Made by a program: the position numbers and the translations under genes. Source: an uncultured Clostridia bacterium (GTDB lineage Bacteria; Bacillota; Clostridia; Christensenellales; CAG-138). Taken from it: 64,000 nucleotides of DNA. Shown here in pieces: positions 41,310 to 50,243 of the stretch. Below the pieces are notes generated by a model. The model had not been told where the DNA came from and made no database searches. It saw only the letters and a list, made by a program, of their open reading frames with translations. The stretch spans positions 277,696-341,695 of the forward strand of contig CAMKES010000001.1 in the NCBI GenBank assembly GCA_946411635.1, read 5' to 3'. Numbering within the stretch: position 1 is the first letter of the stretch; every line of letters begins with the position of its first letter.

Positions 41310-43900
41310 ACGAATTGACGCCGATGATGCGCCAATACATGGAAGTCAAACAGCAGTATCCCGACTGCTTTCTGTTCTATCGTCTCGGAGATTTCTATGA
41401 GATGTTCTTCGATGATGCGATTGAAGGATCCAGGATTCTTGAACTGACCCTGACGGGACGGGACTGCGGCCTTGAGGAACGCGCGCCGATGTGCGGCGTT
41501 CCGTATCATGCCGTCGATACCTATATCAACAAGATGATCTCTCAGGGGCATAAAGTCGCCATCTGTGAGCAGATGGAGGATCCCGCGCTTGCAAAGGGTC
41601 TTGTTACCAGATCCGTGACGCGAGTGATCACGCCCGGTACGGTCATCGAGGAAAAGATGCTCGACGGTGCGAAGAATAACTATATTTTCGCTCTGAACTA
41701 TGCACAGAACGGCATCGGATATGCGTACGCGGATATTTCCACCGGCGCGTTCTATTGCTGTGAAGTCTACGGAACGAACGTGATGAACGTCCTGTTCGAC
41801 GAACTCACGCGGCTCAATCCTTCCGAAATCATCGCGAACGAATCCGCGTTTGAACAGGAGTATCTCGTCAAGCGCATTCGTGCGTCATACTATCTCGAAA
41901 AGCTAGCCAACGTTCGTTTTCACATCGATTTGTCCGAAAAGCGTTTGAAGGAGCATTTTTCCGTTGCTTCCCTGAAAAGCTTCGGGCTTGACGGGAAAGC
42001 GCTTGCCGTCGGCGCATCCGGCGCGTTGCTGTCGTATCTTGAAGATACGCAGAAAAACGCGTTGACGCATATCCATTCGATCAAGTTGCTCAACCGGTCC
42101 GAATTCATGCAGCTTGACGCATCCACGCGCAGGAATCTGGAACTGACGCAGCCGCTGCAGTTCAACGGCAGCAAGAAGAGCACGCTTTTGTATCTGCTCG
42201 ATGCGACCAAAACCAGTATGGGCGCGCGGCTCCTTCGCAGCTGGATCGATTGCCCGCTTCAGAGCAGGAATGAAATCGAGTATCGTCTTCAGGCCGTGAA
42301 CGCTTTTACCGGCGATCTTCGCACGAGAAAGACGCTCGGCGAATATCTCGGCTCCGTTTACGACATTGAACGTTTGACGAGTAAGATTGCTTACGGAACG
42401 ATCAACGGAAGGGACTGCATCGCGCTGATGAATTCTCTTCGACAGATCACGCCGATCACAATGCTTCTGTACGGAATTCCGGCGGAAGCGATCGATACGA
42501 TCGTACGCAATCTTGATCCGATGGACGACGTGATCGGACTGATCGACGCTGCGATCGATCCGAATCCGCCCGTCAATATCAAAGACGGCGGACTGATCCG
42601 AAAAGGGTACAATGCAGAAGTCGACGAACTGCGTTCGATCTCCGGTGACAGCCAAAGCATGCTTGAACAGATCGCCGCAAGAGAAAGAGAAGCGACCGGG
42701 ATCAAAACGCTCCGGATCGGCTTTAACCGCGTGTTCGGATACTATATCGAGGTTACGAAATCCCTGACGCAGAACGTTCCGTACTATTACGAACGAAAGC
42801 AAACGCTCGCCAACGCGGAACGGTATATTACGCCGGAGCTGAAGGAGCTCGAGCAGAAGATCCTAAGCGCAGCGGATCGATTGGTCGAACTGGAGACGCA
42901 GCTGTTCCGCGAGGTCCGCGATGCGCTGCTTGCTACAACGGAACGTCTTCAGCAGAACGCCGCGCTTCTAGCACGTCTCGATGTATATCGTTCGTTCGCG
43001 GAAGTTGCCGTTTCCAATCGTTACGTCAAACCGACGCTCTCGGACGAGCCCGTCATTCGCATTGTCAACGGGCGGCATCCGATCGTGGAACGTTCCCTGA
43101 AGAACGGATTTATTCCGAACGACGTTTTTCTCGATCTCGACAAGAACCGTCTTCTGATTGTGACCGGTCCGAATATGGCCGGTAAATCGACCTATATGCG
43201 TCAGGTCGCGCTGATTACGCTCATGGCGCATATCGGAAGCTTCGTTCCCGCAGACGAAGCGGAGGTCGGGATCGTCGACCGCATTTTTACCCGCATCGGC
43301 GCGAGCGACGACCTCGCATCGGGTCAGAGCACGTTCATGGTCGAGATGAGTGAAATGGCGAATATCCTGAACAACGCTACGAAAAACAGCCTGTTGATCC
43401 TGGACGAGATCGGCAGGGGAACGAGCACGTTCGACGGGTTGTCGATCGCCTGGTCCGTTCTCGAGCATATTGCGAACCCGATTCTTTGCGGCGCGAAAAC
43501 CCTGTTTGCGACGCATTATCACGAACTGACGGAGCTGGAAGGGAAGCTTGACGGCGTCGTGAATTTCCGCATTACGGTCAAGGAAATCGGCGACGACGTT
43601 CTGTTCCTACGTAAGATCGTTCGCGGAAGCGCGGATAAGAGCTTCGGCGTTCAGGTCGCAAAACTGGCAGGTCTTCCCGATTCTGTGATCGCCCGTGCCA
43701 AGGAGATCCTTGCCGATCTGGAGCGTTCGGACCTGCTTTCCGAAACGAACAAAGAACCGCAAGCGAACGAACCAACACCGGATTCCGCCGTGAAGCAGTC
43801 CATTCTGAATGATCTCGGGAAACTGGATCTGGACAGAATGACGCCGATCGAAGCGTTTATGAAACTGCATTCGTATTCCGACGCGTTGAAAGGAGTCTGA
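41306..43900 (+). CDS. mutS: DNA mismatch repair protein MutS
   Basis: MutS recognises mismatches. The true start is the ATG at 41306 (MNELTPMMRQYMEVK), with GGGAGG upstream, overlapping the YlbF stop; the track's earlier start reads through the previous gene. The 864-aa protein has the mismatch-binding FYRLGDFYEMFFDDA with the Phe-x-Glu pair, connector, lever and clamp domains, and the ATPase TGPNMAGKSTYMRQ, DEIGRGTSTFDGL and ATHYHELTELE. It ends with a C-terminal dimerisation region. mutL follows two bases later. Confidence 0.97.
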   Translation: MNELTPMMRQYMEVKQQYPDCFLFYRLGDFYEMFFDDAIEGSRILELTLTGRDCGLEERAPMCGVPYHAVDTYINKMISQGHKVAICEQMEDPALAKGLVTRSVTRVITPGTVIEEKMLDGAKNNYIFALNYAQNGIGYAYADISTGAFYCCEVYGTNVMNVLFDELTRLNPSEIIANESAFEQEYLVKRIRASYYLEKLANVRFHIDLSEKRLKEHFSVASLKSFGLDGKALAVGASGALLSYLEDTQKNALTHIHSIKLLNRSEFMQLDASTRRNLELTQPLQFNGSKKSTLLYLLDATKTSMGARLLRSWIDCPLQSRNEIEYRLQAVNAFTGDLRTRKTLGEYLGSVYDIERLTSKIAYGTINGRDCIALMNSLRQITPITMLLYGIPAEAIDTIVRNLDPMDDVIGLIDAAIDPNPPVNIKDGGLIRKGYNAEVDELRSISGDSQSMLEQIAAREREATGIKTLRIGFNRVFGYYIEVTKSLTQNVPYYYERKQTLANAERYITPELKELEQKILSAADRLVELETQLFREVRDALLATTERLQQNAALLARLDVYRSFAEVAVSNRYVKPTLSDEPVIRIVNGRHPIVERSLKNGFIPNDVFLDLDKNRLLIVTGPNMAGKSTYMRQVALITLMAHIGSFVPADEAEVGIVDRIFTRIGASDDLASGQSTFMVEMSEMANILNNATKNSLLILDEIGRGTSTFDGLSIAWSVLEHIANPILCGAKTLFATHYHELTELEGKLDGVVNFRITVKEIGDDVLFLRKIVRGSADKSFGVQVAKLAGLPDSVIARAKEILADLERSDLLSETNKEPQANEPTPDSAVKQSILNDLGKLDLDRMTPIEAFMKLHSYSDALKGV

Positions 43901-43902
43901 CG

Positions 43903-45726
43903 ATGTCCGTTATTCATGTTCTGAAACCGCAGATCGCGAACCAGATCGCGGCAGGCGAAGTCGTCGAGCGTCCCGCGTCCGTCGTGAAAGAACTTGTAGA
44001 GAACGCAATCGACGCCGGCGCAACGGCGATCACCGTTCGGATCGAAAACGGCGGGATGCGCAGCATTTCCGTCTCGGACAACGGCTGCGGCATCGCGAAG
44101 GATGACTGCCGGAACGCCTTCCTGCGGCATGCGACCAGTAAGATCGCTACGTCGGAAGATCTGACGCGCGTTACAACGCTCGGCTTCCGGGGTGAAGCGC
44201 TTGCATCCATCGCGTCCGTTTCCCGCGTCACGATGGTCACGCGTCCGAAGGATGCGGAGGTCGGAACAAAGCTTCAGATCGACAACGGTTCCGTTCGGTC
44301 GGAGGAGGAAGTATCCTGCGTGTTCGGCACGTCGTTTGTCGTAGAGGAGTTATTTGCTTCGGTTCCGGCGCGTCTGAAGTTCCTGAAATCACCGAGAACG
44401 GAAGCGGGGTATATCGGCGATTACGTCGGGAAAATGATCCTTGCAAGACCCGAAATCTCTTTCAAATACGAAAACGACGGCAGGACCGTTTACGAAACGT
44501 TCGGTGACGGGGATCTTTTTAACGCGATCTTCAGCGTTTACGGCTCGTCGATCGCCGACAAACTTGTTCCGGTTTCGTACGAAAACGGGTATATGAAGGT
44601 GACCGGTTTTCTCGGCCTCCCGGAAATCTCCCGCAACAACCGTTCCCATCAGACCATCTTTCTCAACGGCCGATCCATTCGGTCCGCGGCGGTATCCGCC
44701 GCAGTCGCGCAGGCATATGATACCCGTCTGATGATCGGACGGTTTCCGCTTTTCGTTCTCAATCTCGGGATTTCTCCGCTGGAAGTTGACGTAAACGTTC
44801 ATCCGACGAAGGCGGAAGTCCGGTTTGCGGACGAGAATCGCGTGTTCCAGGCCGTTTCCGCAGCCGCGAGGCTTGCGTTGTCTTCGACCGACCGTCACGT
44901 GGAATCTGCGTTCGACACCGTTTTGCCGAAGCAGCCCTCGCTATCGTCTGCAGAACCGGAAACTGACCCGCGCCGGCCTCAGCACGTCGATTTTCATTCC
45001 TTCGGCTCCGGGAACCGTTCTTTTTCCTACAAAGAACAGAATGTGTCGTCTTTTGTCGGTTCCGGGTATCGGGGTGACGTTCCTACATTTCAGATTCGCA
45101 CGGAAGCGAAGACGCAGAGCCGTGAGCCGGAACATGCTTCGCCGCTGTTTGATCATGAACCGATCAACGTGATCGGATGTGCGTTCCGCACCTATTGGAT
45201 CGTCGAGAAGGGAGAGAATCTGTATCTGATCGACCAGCATGCCGCGCATGAAAGAAAACTGTACGACGCGCTCTCATCGGAAGAGATCACGATTTCGTCT
45301 CAGCAGCTTCTCGTTTCCCGGGAGATCACGCTGACGCCCTCCGAGATGGAGCAATACACCGAGAACCGGAAATCGTTCCTTGATCTCGGATTCGGTCTTA
45401 CGCAATCCGGCACGCGGACACTGACGATGAGCGAAGCGCCCGTTCTGAACGGCAAAACGCTTCATGAAGACTTCTTTCACGCGGTACTTGCGCTTTTGTC
45501 CGATCGGAAGGAAAACGTTAAGGAATCGCTTCTCAAAGAAAAAATGATGCAGACGGCATGTAAACACGCCGTAAAGGGAGGGGAGCCGGTTCAGGAGAGC
45601 GAGATCCGCGATCTGCTTGAACAATTCCTCTCCGGAAACGTTCCCCTGACGTGCCCGCACGGCCGGCCTGTCGTTGTTCGCATTACGAAAACGGAACTGG
45701 AAAAGATGTTCCGCAGGATCGTATGA
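43903..45726 (+). CDS. mutL: DNA mismatch repair protein MutL
   Basis: The 607-aa MutL has the GHKL ATPase N-terminus (IANQIAAGEVVERPASVVKELVENAIDAGA, DNGCGI, TLGFRGEALASIASV) and DVNVHPTKAEVRF. The C-terminal dimerisation domain has LIDQHAAHERKLYD, the DQHAxxER motif of endonuclease-type MutL, and CPHGRPVVVRIT with the metal-site Cys and His. It is therefore the nicking type expected in bacteria without MutH. Its stop overlaps miaA (ATGA). Confidence 0.97.
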   Translation: MSVIHVLKPQIANQIAAGEVVERPASVVKELVENAIDAGATAITVRIENGGMRSISVSDNGCGIAKDDCRNAFLRHATSKIATSEDLTRVTTLGFRGEALASIASVSRVTMVTRPKDAEVGTKLQIDNGSVRSEEEVSCVFGTSFVVEELFASVPARLKFLKSPRTEAGYIGDYVGKMILARPEISFKYENDGRTVYETFGDGDLFNAIFSVYGSSIADKLVPVSYENGYMKVTGFLGLPEISRNNRSHQTIFLNGRSIRSAAVSAAVAQAYDTRLMIGRFPLFVLNLGISPLEVDVNVHPTKAEVRFADENRVFQAVSAAARLALSSTDRHVESAFDTVLPKQPSLSSAEPETDPRRPQHVDFHSFGSGNRSFSYKEQNVSSFVGSGYRGDVPTFQIRTEAKTQSREPEHASPLFDHEPINVIGCAFRTYWIVEKGENLYLIDQHAAHERKLYDALSSEEITISSQQLLVSREITLTPSEMEQYTENRKSFLDLGFGLTQSGTRTLTMSEAPVLNGKTLHEDFFHAVLALLSDRKENVKESLLKEKMMQTACKHAVKGGEPVQESEIRDLLEQFLSGNVPLTCPHGRPVVVRITKTELEKMFRRIV

Positions 45727-46661
45727 AAGACAAGCCTCCCGTACTTTGCATCGTCGGACCGACGGCGTGCGGAAAAACGTCTCTTTCCGTTGAACTTGCA
45801 AAATGCGTATCCGGGGAGATCGTGTCCGCCGACGCCGTTGCCGTTTACCGCGGCCTGGACATCGGTTCTGCGAAACCTTCATTGGAAGAACGGCAGGGCG
45901 TAGCGCATCATATGATCGACTGCGTCGATCTTGCGGACAACTCGTTTTCCGTCTCGGCGTTTCGTGAAGCGGCAAGGGCATGCATTGACGATATCCTTGC
46001 ACGGGGCAAGCTTCCGATCCTTGTCGGAGGGAGCGGGCTGTATGTCGATGCCGTATTCTCCGATATGCGCTTCTCAGCGCCGTCTGATCCGGAGATTCGT
46101 GCGAGAGTGGAGAGAGAATACGACGAGGATCAAACTGCCGTTTTTGAAACGCTGAGACGCGTTGACGGCGCTTCAGCCGAACGGCTTCATCCGAATGACC
46201 GAAAACGTGTCGTGCGCGCGCTGGAAGTCTTTCTCGTCAGCGGCCGTCCGTTTTCAGAGCTGAACGATTCGTTTGAGAGCGCGCAGAAGAACGACGGGAC
46301 ATACCGTACCGTACGCCTCGGTCTGATCAAGCCCAGAGACGTTTTGTACAACGGGATTGACCGGCGCGTTGACCGTATGATCTCCGCCGGTCTTACGGAG
46401 GAAGCGTTCGATTTGTTCCGAAACGGGTTTACGCCTGATCGTTATAAGGCGATGCAGTCGATCGGTTACGCGCAGCTGTACCCCGTTTTCTGCGGAGAAA
46501 CTTCCCTGCAGGAGGCGATCGATCGCATCAAGCAGGACACACGGCGCTTTGCAAAGCGTCAGATCACCTGGTTCAAGAGAAACCGCGAAACGATCTGGTT
46601 CGACACCGATCGTTTGCCCGAAATGGAAATCATCAATCAAGTATTGGAATTGTTGAAATGA
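45723..46661 (+). CDS. miaA: tRNA dimethylallyltransferase MiaA
   Basis: MiaA adds dimethylallyl to A37 of UNN-decoding tRNAs, providing the substrate for MiaB. The start is the ATG overlapping the mutL stop; the longer ORF is a readthrough of mutL. The 312-aa protein has the P-loop VGPTACGKTSLSVELAK, SADAVAVYRGLDIGSAKP (usually SxDSMQVYRGMDIGTAKP), VGGSGLYVDA, and the C-terminal KQDTRRFAKRQITWFKRN. The motif differs from the usual DSMQ by having DAVA. It overlaps ynbB by four bases. Confidence 0.95.
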   Translation: MKDKPPVLCIVGPTACGKTSLSVELAKCVSGEIVSADAVAVYRGLDIGSAKPSLEERQGVAHHMIDCVDLADNSFSVSAFREAARACIDDILARGKLPILVGGSGLYVDAVFSDMRFSAPSDPEIRARVEREYDEDQTAVFETLRRVDGASAERLHPNDRKRVVRALEVFLVSGRPFSELNDSFESAQKNDGTYRTVRLGLIKPRDVLYNGIDRRVDRMISAGLTEEAFDLFRNGFTPDRYKAMQSIGYAQLYPVFCGETSLQEAIDRIKQDTRRFAKRQITWFKRNRETIWFDTDRLPEMEIINQVLELLK

Positions 46662-47893
46662 ACATTGAAAAACTGATCGCAGAAGCCGAGGAAAGATGCA
46701 GCAGCGCTTTCCGGGCGGCAGAAAAGACCTCTTTGACGTGCACGGAGCGTGTTCTGAATGCATTTGCCGAACACCGTATTTCCGCCCGTCATTTTGCGCC
46801 TACGGAAGGATACGGCTATGATGACGCGGGCAGAGACGCGCTTGACGCGGTGTTTGCCGACGCCTTGTTTGCGGAGGATGCGCTCGTTCGACCGCAGATC
46901 GCAAACGGAACGCACGCGATCTTTCTTGCGCTGTCCGGCGTTACGGAGCCGGGGGATACGATCCTTTCTCTGACCGGATCGCCGTATGATACGCTTGAAA
47001 GCGCGGTCGGAATCGCCGGATCCATCCCGAATTCGCTCTCCCGGTTCGGGATCCGGTTTGAATCCGTTCCCATGAAAAACGACAGGATCGATTTTTCAAC
47101 GGCAGGGGATAGGATCCGGAACGATCCTTCCGTCAAGATGATCTATCTGCAGCGTTCGCGCGGGTATTCCTGGCGGAAAGCGCTTACGATCGATCTGATC
47201 CGTGAAGCGATCGAGTATGTGAAATCGATTCGTTCCGACCTGATCGTCTTTGTGGACAATTGTTACGGCGAGTTTACGGAGGAAACGGAACCGACCGCCG
47301 TCGGCGCCGATCTGATCGCCGGCAGCCTGATTAAAAACTGCGGCGGCGGCATCGCGCCCACGGGCGGCTATATTGCCGGGCGGAAAGATCTGATCGAGGC
47401 TGTTTCGTTTCGTCAGACGGTTCCCGGATGCGGTAAGGAGATCGGATCGTACGCCGCCTCATACCGCCCGTTTTATCAGGGTTTGTTTCTTGCGCCGCAT
47501 ACGGTGCTGCAGTGCTTGAAAAGCGCGATCCTGTTTTCCGCTTTGTTTGAATCGCTCGGATATGAAACGATGCCGCATGCGAACGATAAGCGCAGCGACA
47601 TCATTCAGTCGATTCGATTTGAACGGGAGGAACAGATGGTCGCATTCATGCGATCCGTTCAGGCGGCGGCGCCGGTCGACAGCTTTGTTGTTCCCGAGGC
47701 CTGGGATATGCCCGGTTATTCCGATCCGGTCATAATGGCGGCCGGTACGTTTGTGCAGGGCGCTACGACGGAACTGAGCGCCGACGGACCGATCCGCAGG
47801 CCGTATACCGCCTATCTGCAGGGCGCGCTCACCTATGAACATGCGGTGATCGCAGCGAAAAAAGTGCTTTCTGCGTTAATAACTGCGCATTAG
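46658..47893 (+). CDS. methionine gamma-lyase family PLP protein (YnbB-like)
   Basis: The 411-aa PLP-fold enzyme is of the family annotated as aluminium-resistance or methionine gamma-lyase-like protein, here as in Bacillus lying near miaA and lexA-region genes. Segments include RPQIANGTHAIFLALSG, DNCYGEFTEETEP, and ADLIAGSLIKNCGGGIAPTGGYIAG containing the PLP Lys. The reaction is not established. The start overlaps miaA (ATGA). The 3' end overlaps the convergent lexA gene by 18 bases. Confidence 0.88.
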   Translation: MNIEKLIAEAEERCSSAFRAAEKTSLTCTERVLNAFAEHRISARHFAPTEGYGYDDAGRDALDAVFADALFAEDALVRPQIANGTHAIFLALSGVTEPGDTILSLTGSPYDTLESAVGIAGSIPNSLSRFGIRFESVPMKNDRIDFSTAGDRIRNDPSVKMIYLQRSRGYSWRKALTIDLIREAIEYVKSIRSDLIVFVDNCYGEFTEETEPTAVGADLIAGSLIKNCGGGIAPTGGYIAGRKDLIEAVSFRQTVPGCGKEIGSYAASYRPFYQGLFLAPHTVLQCLKSAILFSALFESLGYETMPHANDKRSDIIQSIRFEREEQMVAFMRSVQAAAPVDSFVVPEAWDMPGYSDPVIMAAGTFVQGATTELSADGPIRRPYTAYLQGALTYEHAVIAAKKVLSALITAH

Positions 47894-48487
47894 TCCCGTC
47901 ACACACCCGAGGATCTCAACCCGGTCGGGTGAAAACTGCATTGCGGAAAAAGCTTCGTTCTCCGGACGAAGCTCTATTTTTTGGTCGGAGATCCTGAAAA
48001 ACCGTTTTACGGTAACGTCTTCTCCGTCGATCCTTGCAACGACGATATCCCCGTCGTCCGGAAAAACGTCCTGTTCGACGACGATGACGTCTTGATCCCG
48101 GATCCCCGCGTTTTTCATGCTTTCGCCGGATACGCGCAGCATAAAAGCGTCGAAGCCTGAACGGCGAAGCAGGAGGGAGGGGACAGGGAAGTCGTCCTCT
48201 CTGTTTTCCAGAGCGGTGATCGGAATGCCTGCCGCGACTTTTCCGAGCAGAGGAACGTTTTCCTGACCCGATTTATGCGCGGATACGCTGTATGCACGTT
48301 TTTTGTTCGGATCGGAACGGATCAAACCTTCGTCGCGCAGCTGTTTCAGATATCGATGAACGGAGGCGGGGGATGCAAGTCCTACGGCGTCGCAGATTTC
48401 ACGTACCGTGGGCGGAAATCCGTTCCGCTCCTGCGCTTCGCGAATAAACAGATAGATTCGATCTTTGGCTTCGTTCAGCTTTTTCAT
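47876..48487 (-). CDS. lexA: LexA repressor
   Basis: LexA represses SOS genes and self-cleaves when RecA is activated. I use the ATG at 48487 (MKKLNEAKDRIY) preceded by GAGGTGA; the upstream ATG at 48520 lies within the promoter. The 203-aa protein has the winged-helix domain (FPPTVREICDAVGLASPASVHRYLKQL) and cleavage site VAAGIP around residue 85. The catalytic Ser lies in VSGESMKNAGI and the catalytic Lys in VARIDGEDVTVKRF. It is autoregulated, judging by the SOS box over its -35. It ends inside ynbB on the opposite strand. Confidence 0.97.
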   Translation of the reverse strand: MKKLNEAKDRIYLFIREAQERNGFPPTVREICDAVGLASPASVHRYLKQLRDEGLIRSDPNKKRAYSVSAHKSGQENVPLLGKVAAGIPITALENREDDFPVPSLLLRRSGFDAFMLRVSGESMKNAGIRDQDVIVVEQDVFPDDGDIVVARIDGEDVTVKRFFRISDQKIELRPENEAFSAMQFSPDRVEILGCVTGLMRSY

Positions 48488-48505
48488 GACGCTCACCTCA
48501 TCGGT

Positions 48506-48534
48506 ATCATAACACAACATTTCCCAAAATGCAA
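48506..48534 (-). promoter_or_regulatory. lexA promoter
   Basis: On the minus strand TTGCAT, 17 bases, TATGAT. The SOS box overlaps the -35. Confidence 0.85.
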
Positions 48535-48545
48535 ACGTTTGTTCG
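48532..48545. promoter_or_regulatory. LexA operator (SOS box) at lexA
   Basis: The minus strand reads CGAACAAACGTTTG, an exact match to CGAACRNRYGTTYG, overlapping the first bases of the lexA -35. It lies in the 60-base gap between the recombinase stop and lexA. Confidence 0.9.
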
Positions 48546-48547
48546 AA

Positions 48548-49645
48548 TCATTGTTCCGGTGACGATTCCGAATCGAGTGCGGTCGGATCGTCTTCTCTGA
48601 GCTTGATATATTTTGCGGCGAGCCGGCTTCGGTCTTCCTTCATGGCGGCATAGTGTTTTCTTGTCGTATTGACGTCTTTATGTCCAAGAACGTCAGCAAC
48701 GAGATAAATATCTCCGCTTTCCTGATACAGCATCGTACCGTACGTGCTTCTCAGTTTATGCGGCGTGATTTTTTTCAGAGGCGTCGCAACGCTTGCATAT
48801 TTTTTGACAAGGTTTTCAACCGCGCGGGGCGTGATGCGTCTTCTTTGCATGGAAAGAAAAAAGGCGGATTCGTGACCGCTGACTGGAATGATTGTTTTGC
48901 GTTCTTCAAGGTATTCCGAAAGAGCGGAGGCTACCTCCGGACCGAAAGCAAGCGTCTCCTGGTTTCCGCCTTTTCTGGTTACGACAAACTGATTTTTGGA
49001 GAAGTCGATATCGTTCAGATCGATTCCGACAAGCTCCGAAATACGGATTCCGGTTCCGAGAAACAGGGAGAGGATCGCAACGTCGCGGAGCTTTGTCGAA
49101 TTGTGGAAGCGCCGCTGCGTTTTCGTCATGCCGCTGCCGCTTTCCGTTGCGTCCAGCAGATCGGCGACTTCATTGGCTTCCAGACGGATAATGGTCTTTT
49201 CGTGCAGCTTGGGCGTATCCACAAGCGCGGCGCAGTTGGTTTTGATGAGCGATCTCTTATACAGATATTTGAATAACGAACGGATTGCCGACAGCTTTCT
49301 TGCTTTTGCACGTTCACTGTTTTCGATGATTTTTTCCGATTCGGACGATTTGCTCCGGTACAGAGAAATATAATCCAGATACAGTTCGATATCGAGGGAG
49401 GAGAGACCGTCAACGTCGGCAAGCGTGAATTGATCGGAAGAACGTCCGGAGAATCGGTCGATCTGTCCGCTGCACAGGAACCGGAAAAAGCTTCTCAGAT
49501 CAACCGCATATCCGTACCGGGTAAGGATCGATGTGGTCGGTTCGATTGCACGGAAATACAGACTGCAGAAATCCGGCAGTTCCTTCAGCACGGAACGAAG
49601 CCGGTCGTTATAATTTTGCTTTTTTTGCAATTGGTATTCGCTCAT
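48548..49645 (-). CDS. tyrosine recombinase/integrase (XerC/D-like)
   Basis: The 365-aa tyrosine recombinase starts at the ATG at 49645 (MSEYQLQKK) with CGGAG upstream; the longer track ORF reads through its promoter. The N-terminal core-binding domain contains IEPTTSILTRYGYAVDLRSFFRFL. The catalytic domain has GTGIRISELVGIDL (Arg I), VTRKGGN (Lys), HKLRSTYGT (His-x-x-Arg), VLGHKDVNTTRKHYA (His and nucleophile Tyr). I recognise it as a type found next to lexA in many Clostridia, so it is probably core rather than mobile. Its target site is unknown. A 16-bp inverted repeat covers its promoter. Confidence 0.9.
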   Translation of the reverse strand: MSEYQLQKKQNYNDRLRSVLKELPDFCSLYFRAIEPTTSILTRYGYAVDLRSFFRFLCSGQIDRFSGRSSDQFTLADVDGLSSLDIELYLDYISLYRSKSSESEKIIENSERAKARKLSAIRSLFKYLYKRSLIKTNCAALVDTPKLHEKTIIRLEANEVADLLDATESGSGMTKTQRRFHNSTKLRDVAILSLFLGTGIRISELVGIDLNDIDFSKNQFVVTRKGGNQETLAFGPEVASALSEYLEERKTIIPVSGHESAFFLSMQRRRITPRAVENLVKKYASVATPLKKITPHKLRSTYGTMLYQESGDIYLVADVLGHKDVNTTRKHYAAMKEDRSRLAAKYIKLREDDPTALDSESSPEQ

Positions 49646-49691
49646 TTTGAACTCCGAAAACCGAATAGGGCATGTGTTCTTTGTTACTGAA

Positions 49692-49720
49692 ATTTTAACA
49701 CAACTATTCGTTAAAGACAA
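49692..49720 (-). promoter_or_regulatory. candidate promoter of the tyrosine recombinase
   Basis: On the minus strand TTGTCT, 17 bases, TAAAAT. The -35 lies in the centre of the large inverted repeat. Confidence 0.65.
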
Positions 49721-49737
49721 GTTTAACGAATAGTTGT
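49700..49737. repeat. perfect 16-bp inverted repeat with 6-bp centre
   Basis: ACAACTATTCGTTAAA, GACAAG, TTTAACGAATAGTTGT. It lies between the rnhA stop and the recombinase, with no T run on either side, so it is not a normal terminator. The geometry (arms around a 6-bp spacer) is that of a tyrosine-recombinase core site, and it also overlaps the recombinase -35. Confidence 0.85.
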
Positions 49738-49766
49738 TACAGAAAATTCAAATATTTGAGGGGTTT

Positions 49767-50237
49767 TTATGCTTGCTCGGCGGTTTCGGGCTTTTCTTTG
49801 TTCTGTAACGATTTGATCGCTTCGCGTGCAAGTTTGTCGCACTGGTTGTTTTCAACGTTATCGGAATGACCTTTTACTTTATGAAACCGAACGATGTGCG
49901 TTACGCAAAGCGCATCAAGCTGTTCCCAAAGATCTCGGTTTTCCACTTCATGACGGTTTGCGGTTTTCCATCCGTTGCGCCGCCATTGGTCGAGCCAGCC
50001 TTTTTCAAATGCATTGCAAAGATACGCGCTGTCCGTGTACAGATTCACGCTGCAGCTTCGCTTGAGCATTCGGAGCGCTTCGATCGCTGCCGTCAGTTCC
50101 ATGCGGTTGTTGGTTGTTTCCGCAGCGCAGCCGTTTGCTTCTTTTCTGTGAGCGCCGGAGATCAGAACGCAGCCCCAGCCGCCCGGACCCGGATTCCTGG
50201 AACATGCGCCGTCTGTATATATGATTACCTGATCCAT
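49767..50237 (-). CDS. rnhA: ribonuclease HI
   Basis: RNase HI cleaves RNA in RNA-DNA hybrids. The 156-aa protein has the catalytic residues in YTDGACSRNPGPGGWG (Asp), MELTAAIEAL (Glu), YTDSAYLCN (Asp) and VKGHSDNVENNQCDKLA (His and Asp), all present. No N-terminal hybrid-binding domain is attached. It lies six bases after the SPOR protein gene on the same strand. Confidence 0.96.
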   Translation of the reverse strand: MDQVIIYTDGACSRNPGPGGWGCVLISGAHRKEANGCAAETTNNRMELTAAIEALRMLKRSCSVNLYTDSAYLCNAFEKGWLDQWRRNGWKTANRHEVENRDLWEQLDALCVTHIVRFHKVKGHSDNVENNQCDKLAREAIKSLQNKEKPETAEQA

Positions 50238-50243
50238 TTCGAT

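Noticed and set aside
49700-49737. Inverted repeat read as rnhA terminator or as dif
   Set aside because: No T run follows on the minus strand, and the spacer-proximal bases differ from dif-type sites as I know them.
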